Shown here: positions 19,172-27,956 of the stretch, piece by piece | How positions within the stretch are numbered: the stretch's first letter is position 1 | How the letters are laid out: each line of letters opens with the position of its first letter | NCBI GenBank assembly: GCA_026391515.1 | Contig: JAPLEC010000435.1 | Coordinates: 1 to 44,166, forward strand | Length of the DNA: 44,166 nt | Source of the DNA: Bacteroidia bacterium | GTDB taxonomy: Bacteria; Bacteroidota; Bacteroidia; Bacteroidales; VadinHA17 | Direction of reading: 5' to 3' | Notes under the pieces: model-generated | Databases searched by the model: none | What the model saw: the letters and a program-made list of their open reading frames with translations, nothing else | Told to the model about the DNA's origin: nothing | Made by a program: the position numbers and the translations under genes

Positions 19172-20074
19172 ATGATAATAAACGACGAACATATTAAAGA
19201 GCTGGAGGATGAAGCAATTTATGTAATGCGTGAGGTGGCAGCTCAGTTTGAAAAAAAAGTGATTCTTTTTTCGGGAGGTAAAGACTCAATAGTGCTGGTG
19301 CATTTAGCAAAAAAGGCCTTCTGGCCTGCAAAAATGCCTTTCAGCCTTATGCATATCGACACCGGACATAACTTTGAAGAGACGCTAAAATTCAGGGATG
19401 ACCTCGCAGCAGAACTTGGTGTTGAACTTATTGTAAGGCTCGTGCAGGATTCAATCGACCAGGGAAAAGTTATCGAAGAAACAGGAATAAATGCAATCCG
19501 AAATAAAGCTCAGTCAGTGACTCTACTCGATGCTATTGAGGAACTGAAAATTGATGTTGCGGTCGGCGGAGGACGCCGTGATGAGGAGAAGGCAAGAGCT
19601 AAAGAACGTTTCTTCTCCCACAGGAATGAATTTGGTCAGTGGGACCCGAAAAACCAGAGGCCGGAACTCTGGAATATCTTTAACGGCCATAAAAACTTTG
19701 GCGAGCATTTCAGAGTATTTCCTATCAGCAACTGGACGGAACTTGATGTCTGGCAATACATTATGCTTGAAAAGATAAAACTCCCGGAGCTTTACTACAC
19801 ACATCGGCGGAAGATATTTCAGCGAAATGGAGTCTACCTTGCATGGGCTCCCTTTATGCTGCTCAAACCTTCAGAAAAAGTTTTTGAAACTGATGTCAGA
19901 TGCCGGACAATTGGTGACATAACCTGCACAGGAGTCACACTCTCAAAGGCAGATTCGCTGGAAGAAATCGTCACTGAGATAGCAGCTACCAGAGTTACTG
20001 AACGGGGTGGAAGGTACGACGACAAAAGGTCGGAAGCAGCTATGGAAGACCGGAAAAAAGAAGGATATTTTTGA
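19172..20074 (+). CDS. cysD: Sulfate adenylyltransferase subunit 2
   Basis: SGGKDSIVLVHLAKKAFWPAKMPFSLMHIDTGHNF...; GGRRDEEKARAKERFFS. Confidence 0.97.
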   Translation: MIINDEHIKELEDEAIYVMREVAAQFEKKVILFSGGKDSIVLVHLAKKAFWPAKMPFSLMHIDTGHNFEETLKFRDDLAAELGVELIVRLVQDSIDQGKVIEETGINAIRNKAQSVTLLDAIEELKIDVAVGGGRRDEEKARAKERFFSHRNEFGQWDPKNQRPELWNIFNGHKNFGEHFRVFPISNWTELDVWQYIMLEKIKLPELYYTHRRKIFQRNGVYLAWAPFMLLKPSEKVFETDVRCRTIGDITCTGVTLSKADSLEEIVTEIAATRVTERGGRYDDKRSEAAMEDRKKEGYF

Positions 20075-20137
20075 AGTTGAGAGTTCAGGGTTCAAATATT
20101 TGACAACGCTGAACTCGGAACACGGAACACGGAACAT
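20075..20137. repeat. Period-7 degenerate tract containing a 12-bp hairpin in the cysD-cysN gap
   Basis: GAGTTCAGGGTT (20081-20092) vs AACGCTGAACTC (20105-20116), 11/12 complementary; then GGAACAC GGAACAC GGAACAT. Confidence 0.75.
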
Positions 20138-20156
20138 AAAAAGCAATCAGTTCAAA

Positions 20157-21425
20157 ATGAAAATCAACGGAGAAAGTAAATATAAAAGCTTACTGAGATT
20201 TACAACAGCAGGAAGTGTGGATGATGGCAAGAGCACTCTGATCGGAAGGCTCCTTTACGACAGCAAATCGATATTCGAGGATCAGATGGATCATATTGTC
20301 GAGTCGAGTAAAAGGCTCGGAAAAAAGGATATAGACCTGTCGCTGCTGACAGACGGCCTGAGGGCTGAGAGAGAACAGGGGATTACAATTGACGTGGCAT
20401 ACAGATATTTTTCAACACCCACAAGGAAGTTCATCATTGCTGATACTCCCGGGCATATTCAGTATACGAGAAATATGGTCACCGGCGCAAGTACTGCCGA
20501 TCTTGCAGTGATACTTATCGATGCACGGAAAGGTGTTCTTGAACAGACCATGAGACACTCGTATATTGCAACTCTGCTTGATATCAGGCATCTTGTATTC
20601 TGCATCAATAAGATGGATATGACAGGCTATTCTGAAGATTGCTTTCTCAATATCAAAAAAACACTGGCCGGTCTTGTTAAAAAACTCAATATTGAAGATG
20701 CACATTATATACCAATAAGTGCAAAATACGGCGACAATGTTGTGGAACCATCCACAAATATGCCATGGTATACCGGAAATACATTCCTTCACCTGATTGA
20801 AACCATCGAAATAAAGAAAAATAAAAATTCATCTGATGCACGGTTTCCGGTCCAGACTATTATTCGACCCGATTCTAAGGAATTTCATGATTACCGTGGT
20901 TACTCAGGCAGAGTTGCCGGCGGAGCATTTCATATTGGCGATGAGGTAACTGTCCTCCCCTCTTTTTTGAAATCAAAAATTAAAAGCATTGATTCCCTCG
21001 AAAAACAATTTAAATCAGCCACCGCAGGTGATTCTGTCTCTCTGACCCTTGAAGATCAGATAGATATCGGCCGCGGCGACATGATTGTAAAGCCGGGTGA
21101 ATTACCTCAATCAGGTAATGACATTACCCTGACAACCTGCTGGTTCAATGAAAAGCCTTTAAAATCGGGAGGCAGGTATATCGTGAGGAATTATACAAAT
21201 GAAACAAGTTGTGTGATTAAATCAGTCAATTACAAAATGAACATCAATAATCTTGAAAAGGTGACTGATGATCTTTCCATTAATATGAATGATATCGCAA
21301 ATATTAGCATCCTGACAGCAAAACGATTATTCTTTGATAGTTACAGAAAAAACAATATCACCGGCAGCCTGATATTTATTGAGGAGGGGACTAACGAAAC
21401 TGTTGCCGTAGGTATGATTGAATAA
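20157..21425 (+). CDS. cysN: Sulfate adenylyltransferase subunit 1 (GTPase); ORF track start at 20007 overlaps cysD, MKINGESK start preferred
   Basis: TTAGSVDDGKSTLIGRLLYDSK, EREQGITIDVAYRYF, DTPGH, NKMD. Confidence 0.96.
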   Translation: MKINGESKYKSLLRFTTAGSVDDGKSTLIGRLLYDSKSIFEDQMDHIVESSKRLGKKDIDLSLLTDGLRAEREQGITIDVAYRYFSTPTRKFIIADTPGHIQYTRNMVTGASTADLAVILIDARKGVLEQTMRHSYIATLLDIRHLVFCINKMDMTGYSEDCFLNIKKTLAGLVKKLNIEDAHYIPISAKYGDNVVEPSTNMPWYTGNTFLHLIETIEIKKNKNSSDARFPVQTIIRPDSKEFHDYRGYSGRVAGGAFHIGDEVTVLPSFLKSKIKSIDSLEKQFKSATAGDSVSLTLEDQIDIGRGDMIVKPGELPQSGNDITLTTCWFNEKPLKSGGRYIVRNYTNETSCVIKSVNYKMNINNLEKVTDDLSINMNDIANISILTAKRLFFDSYRKNNITGSLIFIEEGTNETVAVGMIE

Positions 21426-21433
21426 TTGTCGTT

Positions 21434-21460
21434 CAGTCTTGCGGTCTTGCAGTCTTGCAG
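21434..21460. repeat. Period-9 degenerate tandem (cagtcttgc)x3
   Basis: cagtcttgc ggtcttgca gtcttgcag. Confidence 0.75.
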
Positions 21461-21520
21461 ACGAGATAAAGATTGTTGAAGGTTCAGTCAAATAAACTCC
21501 TCACTGTTAATTAATTAACA

Positions 21521-21606
21521 ATAAGATTCCTCGCTGACGCCCGGAATAATAATCCGGCCAGGGGAGAAATTAATGAAGAGATTCCTCGTATATGCGCGGA
21601 ATGACA
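21521..21606. repeat. Two degenerate copies of agattcctcg..cg..cggaat
   Basis: aagattcctcgctgacgcccggaataat (21521-21550) and agagattcctcgtatatgcgcggaatgaca (21575-21606). Confidence 0.65.
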
Positions 21607-21772
21607 TAATAAGGAATGATATTGCGTGAAGCATTGGCCTATATTAGTAAACCGAAGGTAGTGTAATCGACTGAAAATATAAAAAATTATATTTTCGTTT
21701 TCAGTCAATTTTGAAAATACAGAAATTTATATTTTCATTTTATGACGATTTTGAAAATATGATTGATTCTAT

Positions 21773-21820
21773 CCCTCTCCCGCTCTCCCGCTCTCCCGCT
21801 CTCCCGCCCTCTCGCCCTCA
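21773..21820. repeat. 8-bp tandem repeat (CGCTCTCC), six units
   Basis: ccctctcc cgctctcc cgctctcc cgctctcc cgccctct cgccctca. Confidence 0.9.
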
Positions 21821-21826
21821 TTTTTT

Positions 21827-22894
21827 TCATCGCTTATCAAACAGATCCAGCTGCCTCTCCCCGCTATCCTCCGACTCAAGATTTGAGATGCTTACACCCA
21901 GCAGCCTGATCTTAGTTCCGGGAAGTTCAAGAGATTTTCTGATTTCTGCTACCTCTCTATGAAGTGTCTCAAAATCACGTATATAGGTTTGAAGTGTCTT
22001 ACTTCGGGTGATCTGCCGGAAATCTGAAAATTTAACTTTCATAGTAACGGTTCGTCCGGTTGTCCCTGCATGTTCGAGACGTTCCATCAACTCTTTTTCC
22101 ACTTTATATAACTCAGCAATTATCTCAAATTCTTTGGTGAGGTCTTTTTCATAAGTAAGCTCGGTACCTATCGATTTGCGCTCAGATTCAGTCTCCACAA
22201 CACGGTCATCAATTCCCCTCACGATATCGAAATAAAACTTACCTGCCTTTCCAAAATTTCTTATCAGATCCTGTAAATCAAGCTTTTTAAGATCAGCGCC
22301 TTTATGAATACCCAGCTTATGCATTTTTCCGGATGTTACCTTTCCGATACCATAAAATTTTTCTACAGGAAGCTCGCAAATAAAACTCTCTGCCTCTTCT
22401 GGTTTTATTACGAACAGACCATCAGGTTTTTTTATGTCTGAAGCTATCTTAGCAAGGAACTTATTGTATGAAATCCCTGCGGAAGCAGTAAGACCAGTCC
22501 GCTTTCTGACTTCAGCTTTAATTTCTTTCGCTATTAAAGTCGCAGAACCTATATTCTTTTTATCATTTGTAACATCAAGAAATGCTTCATCAATTGAAAG
22601 AGGTTCGACAATATCGGTATATTCATAAAAAATTTCAAACACCTTTTTTGACATCTCTTCGTATCGATCAAAATGGTGCCTCACAAATATCAGGTCAGGG
22701 CATAATCTTTTTGCAGTTACAGATGGCATTGCTGATCTCACACCGAATTTTCTGGCTTCATAGCTGGCAGCAGCAACAACATGTCTTTCTCCGCTTCCCC
22801 CAACTGCCACAGGCTTACCTTTCAGCTCCGGATTATCGAGCTGCTCTACAGAAGCAAAAAAAGCATCCATGTCGATGTGTATGATCTTTCTCAT
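21827..22894 (-). CDS. dinB: DNA polymerase IV (Y family)
   Basis: MRKIIHIDMDAFFASVEQLDNPELKGKPVAVGG; SIDEAFLDVT; YNKFLAKIASDIKKPDG. Confidence 0.96.
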   Translation of the reverse strand: MRKIIHIDMDAFFASVEQLDNPELKGKPVAVGGSGERHVVAAASYEARKFGVRSAMPSVTAKRLCPDLIFVRHHFDRYEEMSKKVFEIFYEYTDIVEPLSIDEAFLDVTNDKKNIGSATLIAKEIKAEVRKRTGLTASAGISYNKFLAKIASDIKKPDGLFVIKPEEAESFICELPVEKFYGIGKVTSGKMHKLGIHKGADLKKLDLQDLIRNFGKAGKFYFDIVRGIDDRVVETESERKSIGTELTYEKDLTKEFEIIAELYKVEKELMERLEHAGTTGRTVTMKVKFSDFRQITRSKTLQTYIRDFETLHREVAEIRKSLELPGTKIRLLGVSISNLESEDSGERQLDLFDKR

Positions 22895-23151
22895 GAAAAA
22901 GTGCCTACCTTGTACACCGAAGCCTTGGCGTAGGTGTAAAGTACTTAGAGTACTTAAAGTTGGAAAGATAAAGATAGTTAATAAGACTGACCGGAATGAA
23001 GAACGAAGGACAAACGAATGTTGAATTAAGAAGTTCTTACTTCGCTGATCGATTGTTCTTCATTCTTACTTTAAAATCTATTATTAAAATCTAATTCAAC
23101 TTATTATACACCCGGCTCTATTTTTCTTTATTTTCGCAAAAAAGTCTGACA

Positions 23152-23772
23152 ATGAAAGCAATTGGAATAAACTGCAGTCCCAGGAAGGGAGGAAATACTG
23201 AAATCCTTATAAAAGAAGTTCTGAATGTCCTTGAAGAGAACGGAATAAAAACTGAGTTTATCCAGCTTGGAGGTAAAAAGGTAGCAGGATGCATTGCCTG
23301 TATGAAATGCAGGAAAGCAAAAGATGGCAGATGCCATCAGGACAATGTTGTTTTAAACAAATTCATTGAAAAAATGGTGGAGGCTGATGCTATTATTATA
23401 GGTTCGCCGACATATTTTTCAGATATTTCAGCTGAAGCCAAAGCACTTATTGATGTCGCCGGTTATTCACTTCGCGGAGCCGGCAATCCACTAAAGAAGA
23501 AGATCGGAGCAGCTGTTATTTCTGTAAGACGAGCCGGTGCAATTCATGCTTTCGACAGTATTAATCATTTCTTTTTAATAAATGAAATGATCATTCCGGG
23601 TTCATCATACTGGAATATCGGTATTGGCAGAGAGAAAGGTGAAGTAATTAAAGATGAGGAAGGTATGCAGGTAATGAAGACGCTTGGGGAGAATATGGCA
23701 TGGCTGCTTAAGAAGATAAAAGACAAAAGATCAAAGATAAAAGACAAAAGAAAAATAAAGAAGGCTGAATAA
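23152..23772 (+). CDS. Flavodoxin-like/NADPH-dependent FMN reductase family protein
   Basis: MKAIGINCSPRKGGNTEILIKEVL ... CMKCRK ... IIGSPTYFSDISAEAKALID. Confidence 0.9.
   Translation: MKAIGINCSPRKGGNTEILIKEVLNVLEENGIKTEFIQLGGKKVAGCIACMKCRKAKDGRCHQDNVVLNKFIEKMVEADAIIIGSPTYFSDISAEAKALIDVAGYSLRGAGNPLKKKIGAAVISVRRAGAIHAFDSINHFFLINEMIIPGSSYWNIGIGREKGEVIKDEEGMQVMKTLGENMAWLLKKIKDKRSKIKDKRKIKKAE
23707..23760 (+). repeat. Period-7 tract (AAAAGAC/AAAAGAT) inside the 3' end of the flavoprotein CDS
   Basis: taagaagataaaagacaaaagatcaaagataaaagacaaaagaaaaataaag. Confidence 0.8.
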
Positions 23773-23793
23773 CTGCAAGACTTGCATGACCTG

Positions 23794-24258
23794 CTAGGTT
23801 GCTGCAGCAGCTGCAGCTGCTCTTTGTTTGAAATAATTCTTTATAAACAAACCTGTCAGGATAAGAACTTCATCTCCGGTGTATGAAGTTATTTCTCCGC
23901 TGGAAAAACTTGACTGATACCTGATCATAACTCCGTTTTCATTGCTGATGCTCCATTTCGTATTCCAGAAATTATCATATTGCCACTGGTAATCTTTATT
24001 ATCATATCTGATCGTTGTTTTCGTTTTCCAGATATTAAAAATGATCTGAATAATAACTGAATTATCCTTCTGATCAATAATCCTATGCTCCTGTTTGAAA
24101 AAACCTTTGGTCTCAAACATCAGCTTACGTCCATTCAGCTCTCCGGAAGTTTTCCGTTCAAAACTTTTATTTTTTAATTCTCCGACAAGGTTTTCGTACT
24201 GGTATATTTCAAATCCTCTTCTGAAAAACTTGGATTTCCAGGTATAATGGGTTTCCAT
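23794..24258 (-). CDS. Hypothetical protein with poly-Ala C-terminus
   Basis: 154-aa ORF; ends in GCA/GCT alanine run then ACC TAG. Confidence 0.6.
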   Translation of the reverse strand: METHYTWKSKFFRRGFEIYQYENLVGELKNKSFERKTSGELNGRKLMFETKGFFKQEHRIIDQKDNSVIIQIIFNIWKTKTTIRYDNKDYQWQYDNFWNTKWSISNENGVMIRYQSSFSSGEITSYTGDEVLILTGLFIKNYFKQRAAAAAAAT

Positions 24259-24337
24259 AATTCTGATTTTTAAGAAAATTTACTTCCTCCAAGATATAAT
24301 TTATTATTCAATTTACTATTTGCAAGACTTGCAAGAC

Positions 24338-24372
24338 AAAAAAACCGCCCTTCGCTCAGGGCGGTTTTTTTT
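24338..24372. terminator. Intrinsic terminator serving the hydCBA (minus strand) transcript, symmetric
   Basis: AAAAAAACCGCCC-TTCGCTCA-GGGCGGTTTTTTTT. Confidence 0.9.
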
Positions 24373-24374
24373 AT

Positions 24375-26156
24375 TTAGTAGCTTTCCCGTTCCACATAAT
24401 GTGTATGGAGAAGCTCATGTGATGCATGGCTGTTTGGATTGCCAAGGAATTCTTTGTAAATGGCAATCACATCAGGATTCTCATGGGATTTGCGAAGTAC
24501 CATGTGCTCATCTTCTGAATATATAGCTTTCATACGATTCTTTCTGATCTCCATGCTGGTTGGTATCGGCTGTCCGCCGCCGCCAATGCATCCACCGGGG
24601 CATGCCATTATTTCAACAAAATGGTATGGCGATTTTCCTTTTCTGACCTGCCTCATAATCTTGTTCGCATTTACAAGTCCATGAGCTATTGCGACTTTCA
24701 GTTCGACACCTTCAAGGAATTTCCAGTCGTTTGTACAGCCTTCGATTTTTATTGTTGCCTCTTTGACCCCTTCCATTCCGCGAACCGGCGTAATATTGAG
24801 GTTTGCAAAAGGAACTTCCCTTCCGGTTACAATCTCATAAGCAGTACGAAGAGCTGCTTCCATTACACCTCCTGTCGCACCGAAGATAACTGCTGCACCT
24901 GTCGAATCGCCCATAATTGAATCATAATGAGACGATTCAAGATTTCTGAAATCGATTCCTGCCTGTTTTATCATTACTGCCAGCTCTCTGGTTGTGAGAA
25001 CAAAATCAATATCCTTGTATCCGCTGGATCTCATTTCAGGTCTGTCGGCTTCATATTTTTTTGCCGTACATGGCATTATTGAAACTGATACAATCTTTGA
25101 AGGATCAAGTTTCATTTTCGATGCATAAAATGTTTTTGCAAGTGCACCGAACATCTGCTGCGGCGATTTGCATGTCGACAGATTTGAAAGGAACTCAGGA
25201 TATTTATGTTCGATGAACTTTATCCATCCTGGTGAACATGATGTAAACATCGGAAGTGATAGTTTCTTATCACCATCGACAAGAATTTTCTTCAGTCTTG
25301 TGAGAAGCTCTGTTCCTTCTTCCATAATCGTAAGATCAGCTGTGAAGTCGGTATCAAGAATAGAATCAAAACCAAGCTGTCTGAGAGCAGTAACCATTTT
25401 CCCTGTTACTCTTTCTCCCGGATTATAGCCAAGATCTTCACCAAGTGCCACTCTGACAGCCGGTGCTGTCTGAACAACTACATGTTTTTCCTTATCATAA
25501 ATAGCATCCCAGACCTGGTCGATATATGTTTTTTCAACCAGTGCACCGGTGGGACAACGGTTAACACACTGCCCGCAGTTGGTACATACAACATGACTCA
25601 TTGGCCTGTCGTGAAATGAAGATATTTTCTGATGAGCGCCTTTGTTGGCAACTGCAATTGCTGAAATATACTGCAACTCGGTACATGTTCTGACACAACG
25701 CTGACAATGGATACATTTGCTATCGTCCTTCATGAATGATGGTGATGACCTGTCAATGGTATATTGATGATCTTCGATGAGATCAAGGAAAATTGTATCT
25801 CCGAATGCAAATTCATTTGCCAGAGCCTGGAGTTCACATTTCTGGTTTTTATAACATTTTGTGCAATCAGACCTGTGTTCAGAAAGGAGAAGCTCTACAA
25901 TATGCTTTCGGGCATTTCTTACTTTTAATGTGTTGGTGTGGATATCCATACCTTCTGCAACCGGCATTGCGCATGCTGCTATGAGAGTCCTTGCTCCTGT
26001 CTGTTCAACAACACAAACCCTGCAGTTTCCTGCCACACATAAATCGGGATGATTACATAATGTCGGGATATTTATTTTCAGTTTTCTTGCAGCATCAAGA
26101 ACTGTTGTCCCCGGCTGAACTGAAATTTTCTGATGATTTATACTAAGACTTATCAT
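24375..26156 (-). CDS. hydA: [FeFe] hydrogenase catalytic subunit, group A, NAD(P)-linked type
   Basis: N-terminal [2Fe-2S] and ferredoxin domains; H-cluster motifs FTSCSPGW, MPCTAKKYE, MACPGGCIGGGGQP. Confidence 0.95.
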   Translation of the reverse strand: MISLSINHQKISVQPGTTVLDAARKLKINIPTLCNHPDLCVAGNCRVCVVEQTGARTLIAACAMPVAEGMDIHTNTLKVRNARKHIVELLLSEHRSDCTKCYKNQKCELQALANEFAFGDTIFLDLIEDHQYTIDRSSPSFMKDDSKCIHCQRCVRTCTELQYISAIAVANKGAHQKISSFHDRPMSHVVCTNCGQCVNRCPTGALVEKTYIDQVWDAIYDKEKHVVVQTAPAVRVALGEDLGYNPGERVTGKMVTALRQLGFDSILDTDFTADLTIMEEGTELLTRLKKILVDGDKKLSLPMFTSCSPGWIKFIEHKYPEFLSNLSTCKSPQQMFGALAKTFYASKMKLDPSKIVSVSIMPCTAKKYEADRPEMRSSGYKDIDFVLTTRELAVMIKQAGIDFRNLESSHYDSIMGDSTGAAVIFGATGGVMEAALRTAYEIVTGREVPFANLNITPVRGMEGVKEATIKIEGCTNDWKFLEGVELKVAIAHGLVNANKIMRQVRKGKSPYHFVEIMACPGGCIGGGGQPIPTSMEIRKNRMKAIYSEDEHMVLRKSHENPDVIAIYKEFLGNPNSHASHELLHTHYVERESY

Positions 26157-26176
26157 TATTTCTGTACATTATTATA

Positions 26177-27337
26177 TTAGTAAATGATTTCTTCCCTGAA
26201 GTTTTCAACAATAGTTCTAAAGGCGTTACCCACTGATTGTCCGAGACCACATTTTGATGCAACTTTCATTGTATCAGCAAGTTTTATCAGTTCATTCAGA
26301 TATGTTGTTTTCACTTCTCCTTTCTTGACTTTCTGTACACCTTTAAGCAGCTGCTGGCATCCGACCCGGCAAGGTGTGCACTGCCCACATGACTCTTCTG
26401 CAAAGAAATCAAGATAGTTGTGAAGAACATTGTACATCGATCTTGAGCTGTTGAACAGCTTCATTGAACCGCCTGTAGGGACACCTTCAAAACCTATGAT
26501 GGTACTTCCAAATTTTTTCCTTGGTACACAGAAACCCGATGCACCTCCTACCTGTACCGCTTTTGTGTCGCCGTCACCAAATTCATTTACAAACTCCTGC
26601 ACTGACATACCGAGTTCAAGCTCAAAAATACCGGGTGTTGGAGTATCGCCAGATACTGAGAATACTTTCGAACCACGTGAATCTTTAGTTCCAAGATGGC
26701 TGTAAGATTCTGGTCCATGTGTTATTATCATCATTGCTGTGACTAATGTCTCAACATTATTGATTGCGGTTGGCTTATTAAAAACACCGGAAGTTGTCGG
26801 GTAAGGAGGTTTGTTGCGAGGTTCCCCACGCCCGCCTTCAACTGATTCAAAAAGTGCGCTCTCTTCTCCGCAGATATACGCCCCACTTCCAAGACAATAG
26901 TTTATTTTAAACTCGAATCCGATCTGTTTAATTAATTTGTGGAACGATTCGAGCTCAATCATCAGCTGAGGAAGCATAAATCTGTATTCGCCCCTGAGAT
27001 AAACGATACCTTTTTTTGCACCAATTGCTTTACCGGCAATTACCATTCCTCCATATACTTTGTAAGCTACTTTGTCGAGTATCTCCCGGTCCTTAAATGT
27101 TCCGGGCTCACCCTCATCGGCATTACATACAATATATTTTTCAGATTCTTTAACTGCTGCCGTATATTTCCATTTAAGACCAGTCGGGAATCCGGCACCT
27201 CCGCGTCCTTTAAGGCCTGAATCAAGTACCTGCTGAATGATCTTTTCCGGAGACATCTTAAAAACTTTAGTAAGAACCTCTTTTGCGTCTATTTTTTCGA
27301 AGATAAGATCTACCTTATTTAATCCTCTTTTTTCCAT
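26177..27337 (-). CDS. hydB: NuoF-like hydrogenase subunit HydB (short form); start taken as MEKRGLNKV
   Basis: GLKGRGGAGFPTGLKW, NADEGEPGTFKDR, GAGAYICGEESAL-like, ESCGQCTPCRVG; ORF track start 27424 would overlap the upstream gene. Confidence 0.92.
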   Translation of the reverse strand: MEKRGLNKVDLIFEKIDAKEVLTKVFKMSPEKIIQQVLDSGLKGRGGAGFPTGLKWKYTAAVKESEKYIVCNADEGEPGTFKDREILDKVAYKVYGGMVIAGKAIGAKKGIVYLRGEYRFMLPQLMIELESFHKLIKQIGFEFKINYCLGSGAYICGEESALFESVEGGRGEPRNKPPYPTTSGVFNKPTAINNVETLVTAMMIITHGPESYSHLGTKDSRGSKVFSVSGDTPTPGIFELELGMSVQEFVNEFGDGDTKAVQVGGASGFCVPRKKFGSTIIGFEGVPTGGSMKLFNSSRSMYNVLHNYLDFFAEESCGQCTPCRVGCQQLLKGVQKVKKGEVKTTYLNELIKLADTMKVASKCGLGQSVGNAFRTIVENFREEIIY

Positions 27338-27350
27338 TTTGCACAGGGTA

Positions 27351-27818
27351 TTATTTCTTTTGCATATAACCTTTAATAATCTCAACAATCTTTTCAGGAG
27401 TAAGCTCCGTATAAGGCATTTCATTAATCAGTATTGCAGGAGCTTTATGGCACCAGCCTATGCAGTTTGTTTCAATCAGGCTGAATTGCTTGTCAGAAGT
27501 TGTTTCGCCAACCGTGATTTTAAGAATATCTTCAAGGGTTTGAATGATTTCACCTTTGCCCTTCATCGAGCATGTTATTGTTTTACAAACTCTTATCACA
27601 TATTTTCCTCTGACATTTGTATCGAGAAAAGTATAAAATGATGCTGTTCCATAAACTTCAGCAGCTGAAATATCCAGCTCCTTCGCTACTTCAACCATGG
27701 CTTCATCGGTAAGATAATTATGTCTTTCGACTATACCCTGGAGTATAGGCATAAGACTCTCCCTTGCACGGCCATGCTTGTCGGATAGCTCCTTTACAAG
27801 ATTTCCTAGGTGGTACAT
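27351..27818 (-). CDS. hydC: NuoE-like [2Fe-2S] hydrogenase subunit HydC
   Basis: AAEVYGTASFYTFL, VCKTITC, ETNCIGWCHKAPAI. Confidence 0.92.
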   Translation of the reverse strand: MYHLGNLVKELSDKHGRARESLMPILQGIVERHNYLTDEAMVEVAKELDISAAEVYGTASFYTFLDTNVRGKYVIRVCKTITCSMKGKGEIIQTLEDILKITVGETTSDKQFSLIETNCIGWCHKAPAILINEMPYTELTPEKIVEIIKGYMQKK

Positions 27819-27956
27819 TTCTATCTGATTTTTAAGTAATTAATTAATATTTGGTCAACAATTAATAGCTTTTAAAAAGCGCCGTTAATTTAATAACAAT
27901 ACTCCTGAAAAAAAACTTACAAATGTCATACTTTCTAATTTAGAATCAAACTAAAC

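Noticed and set aside
20007-20156. N-terminal extension of cysN
   Set aside because: Overlaps cysD and the heptad repeat; MKINGESK is the natural CysN start.
20412-20792. 126-aa minus-strand ORF
   Set aside because: Antisense to cysN; mirror-frame artefact.
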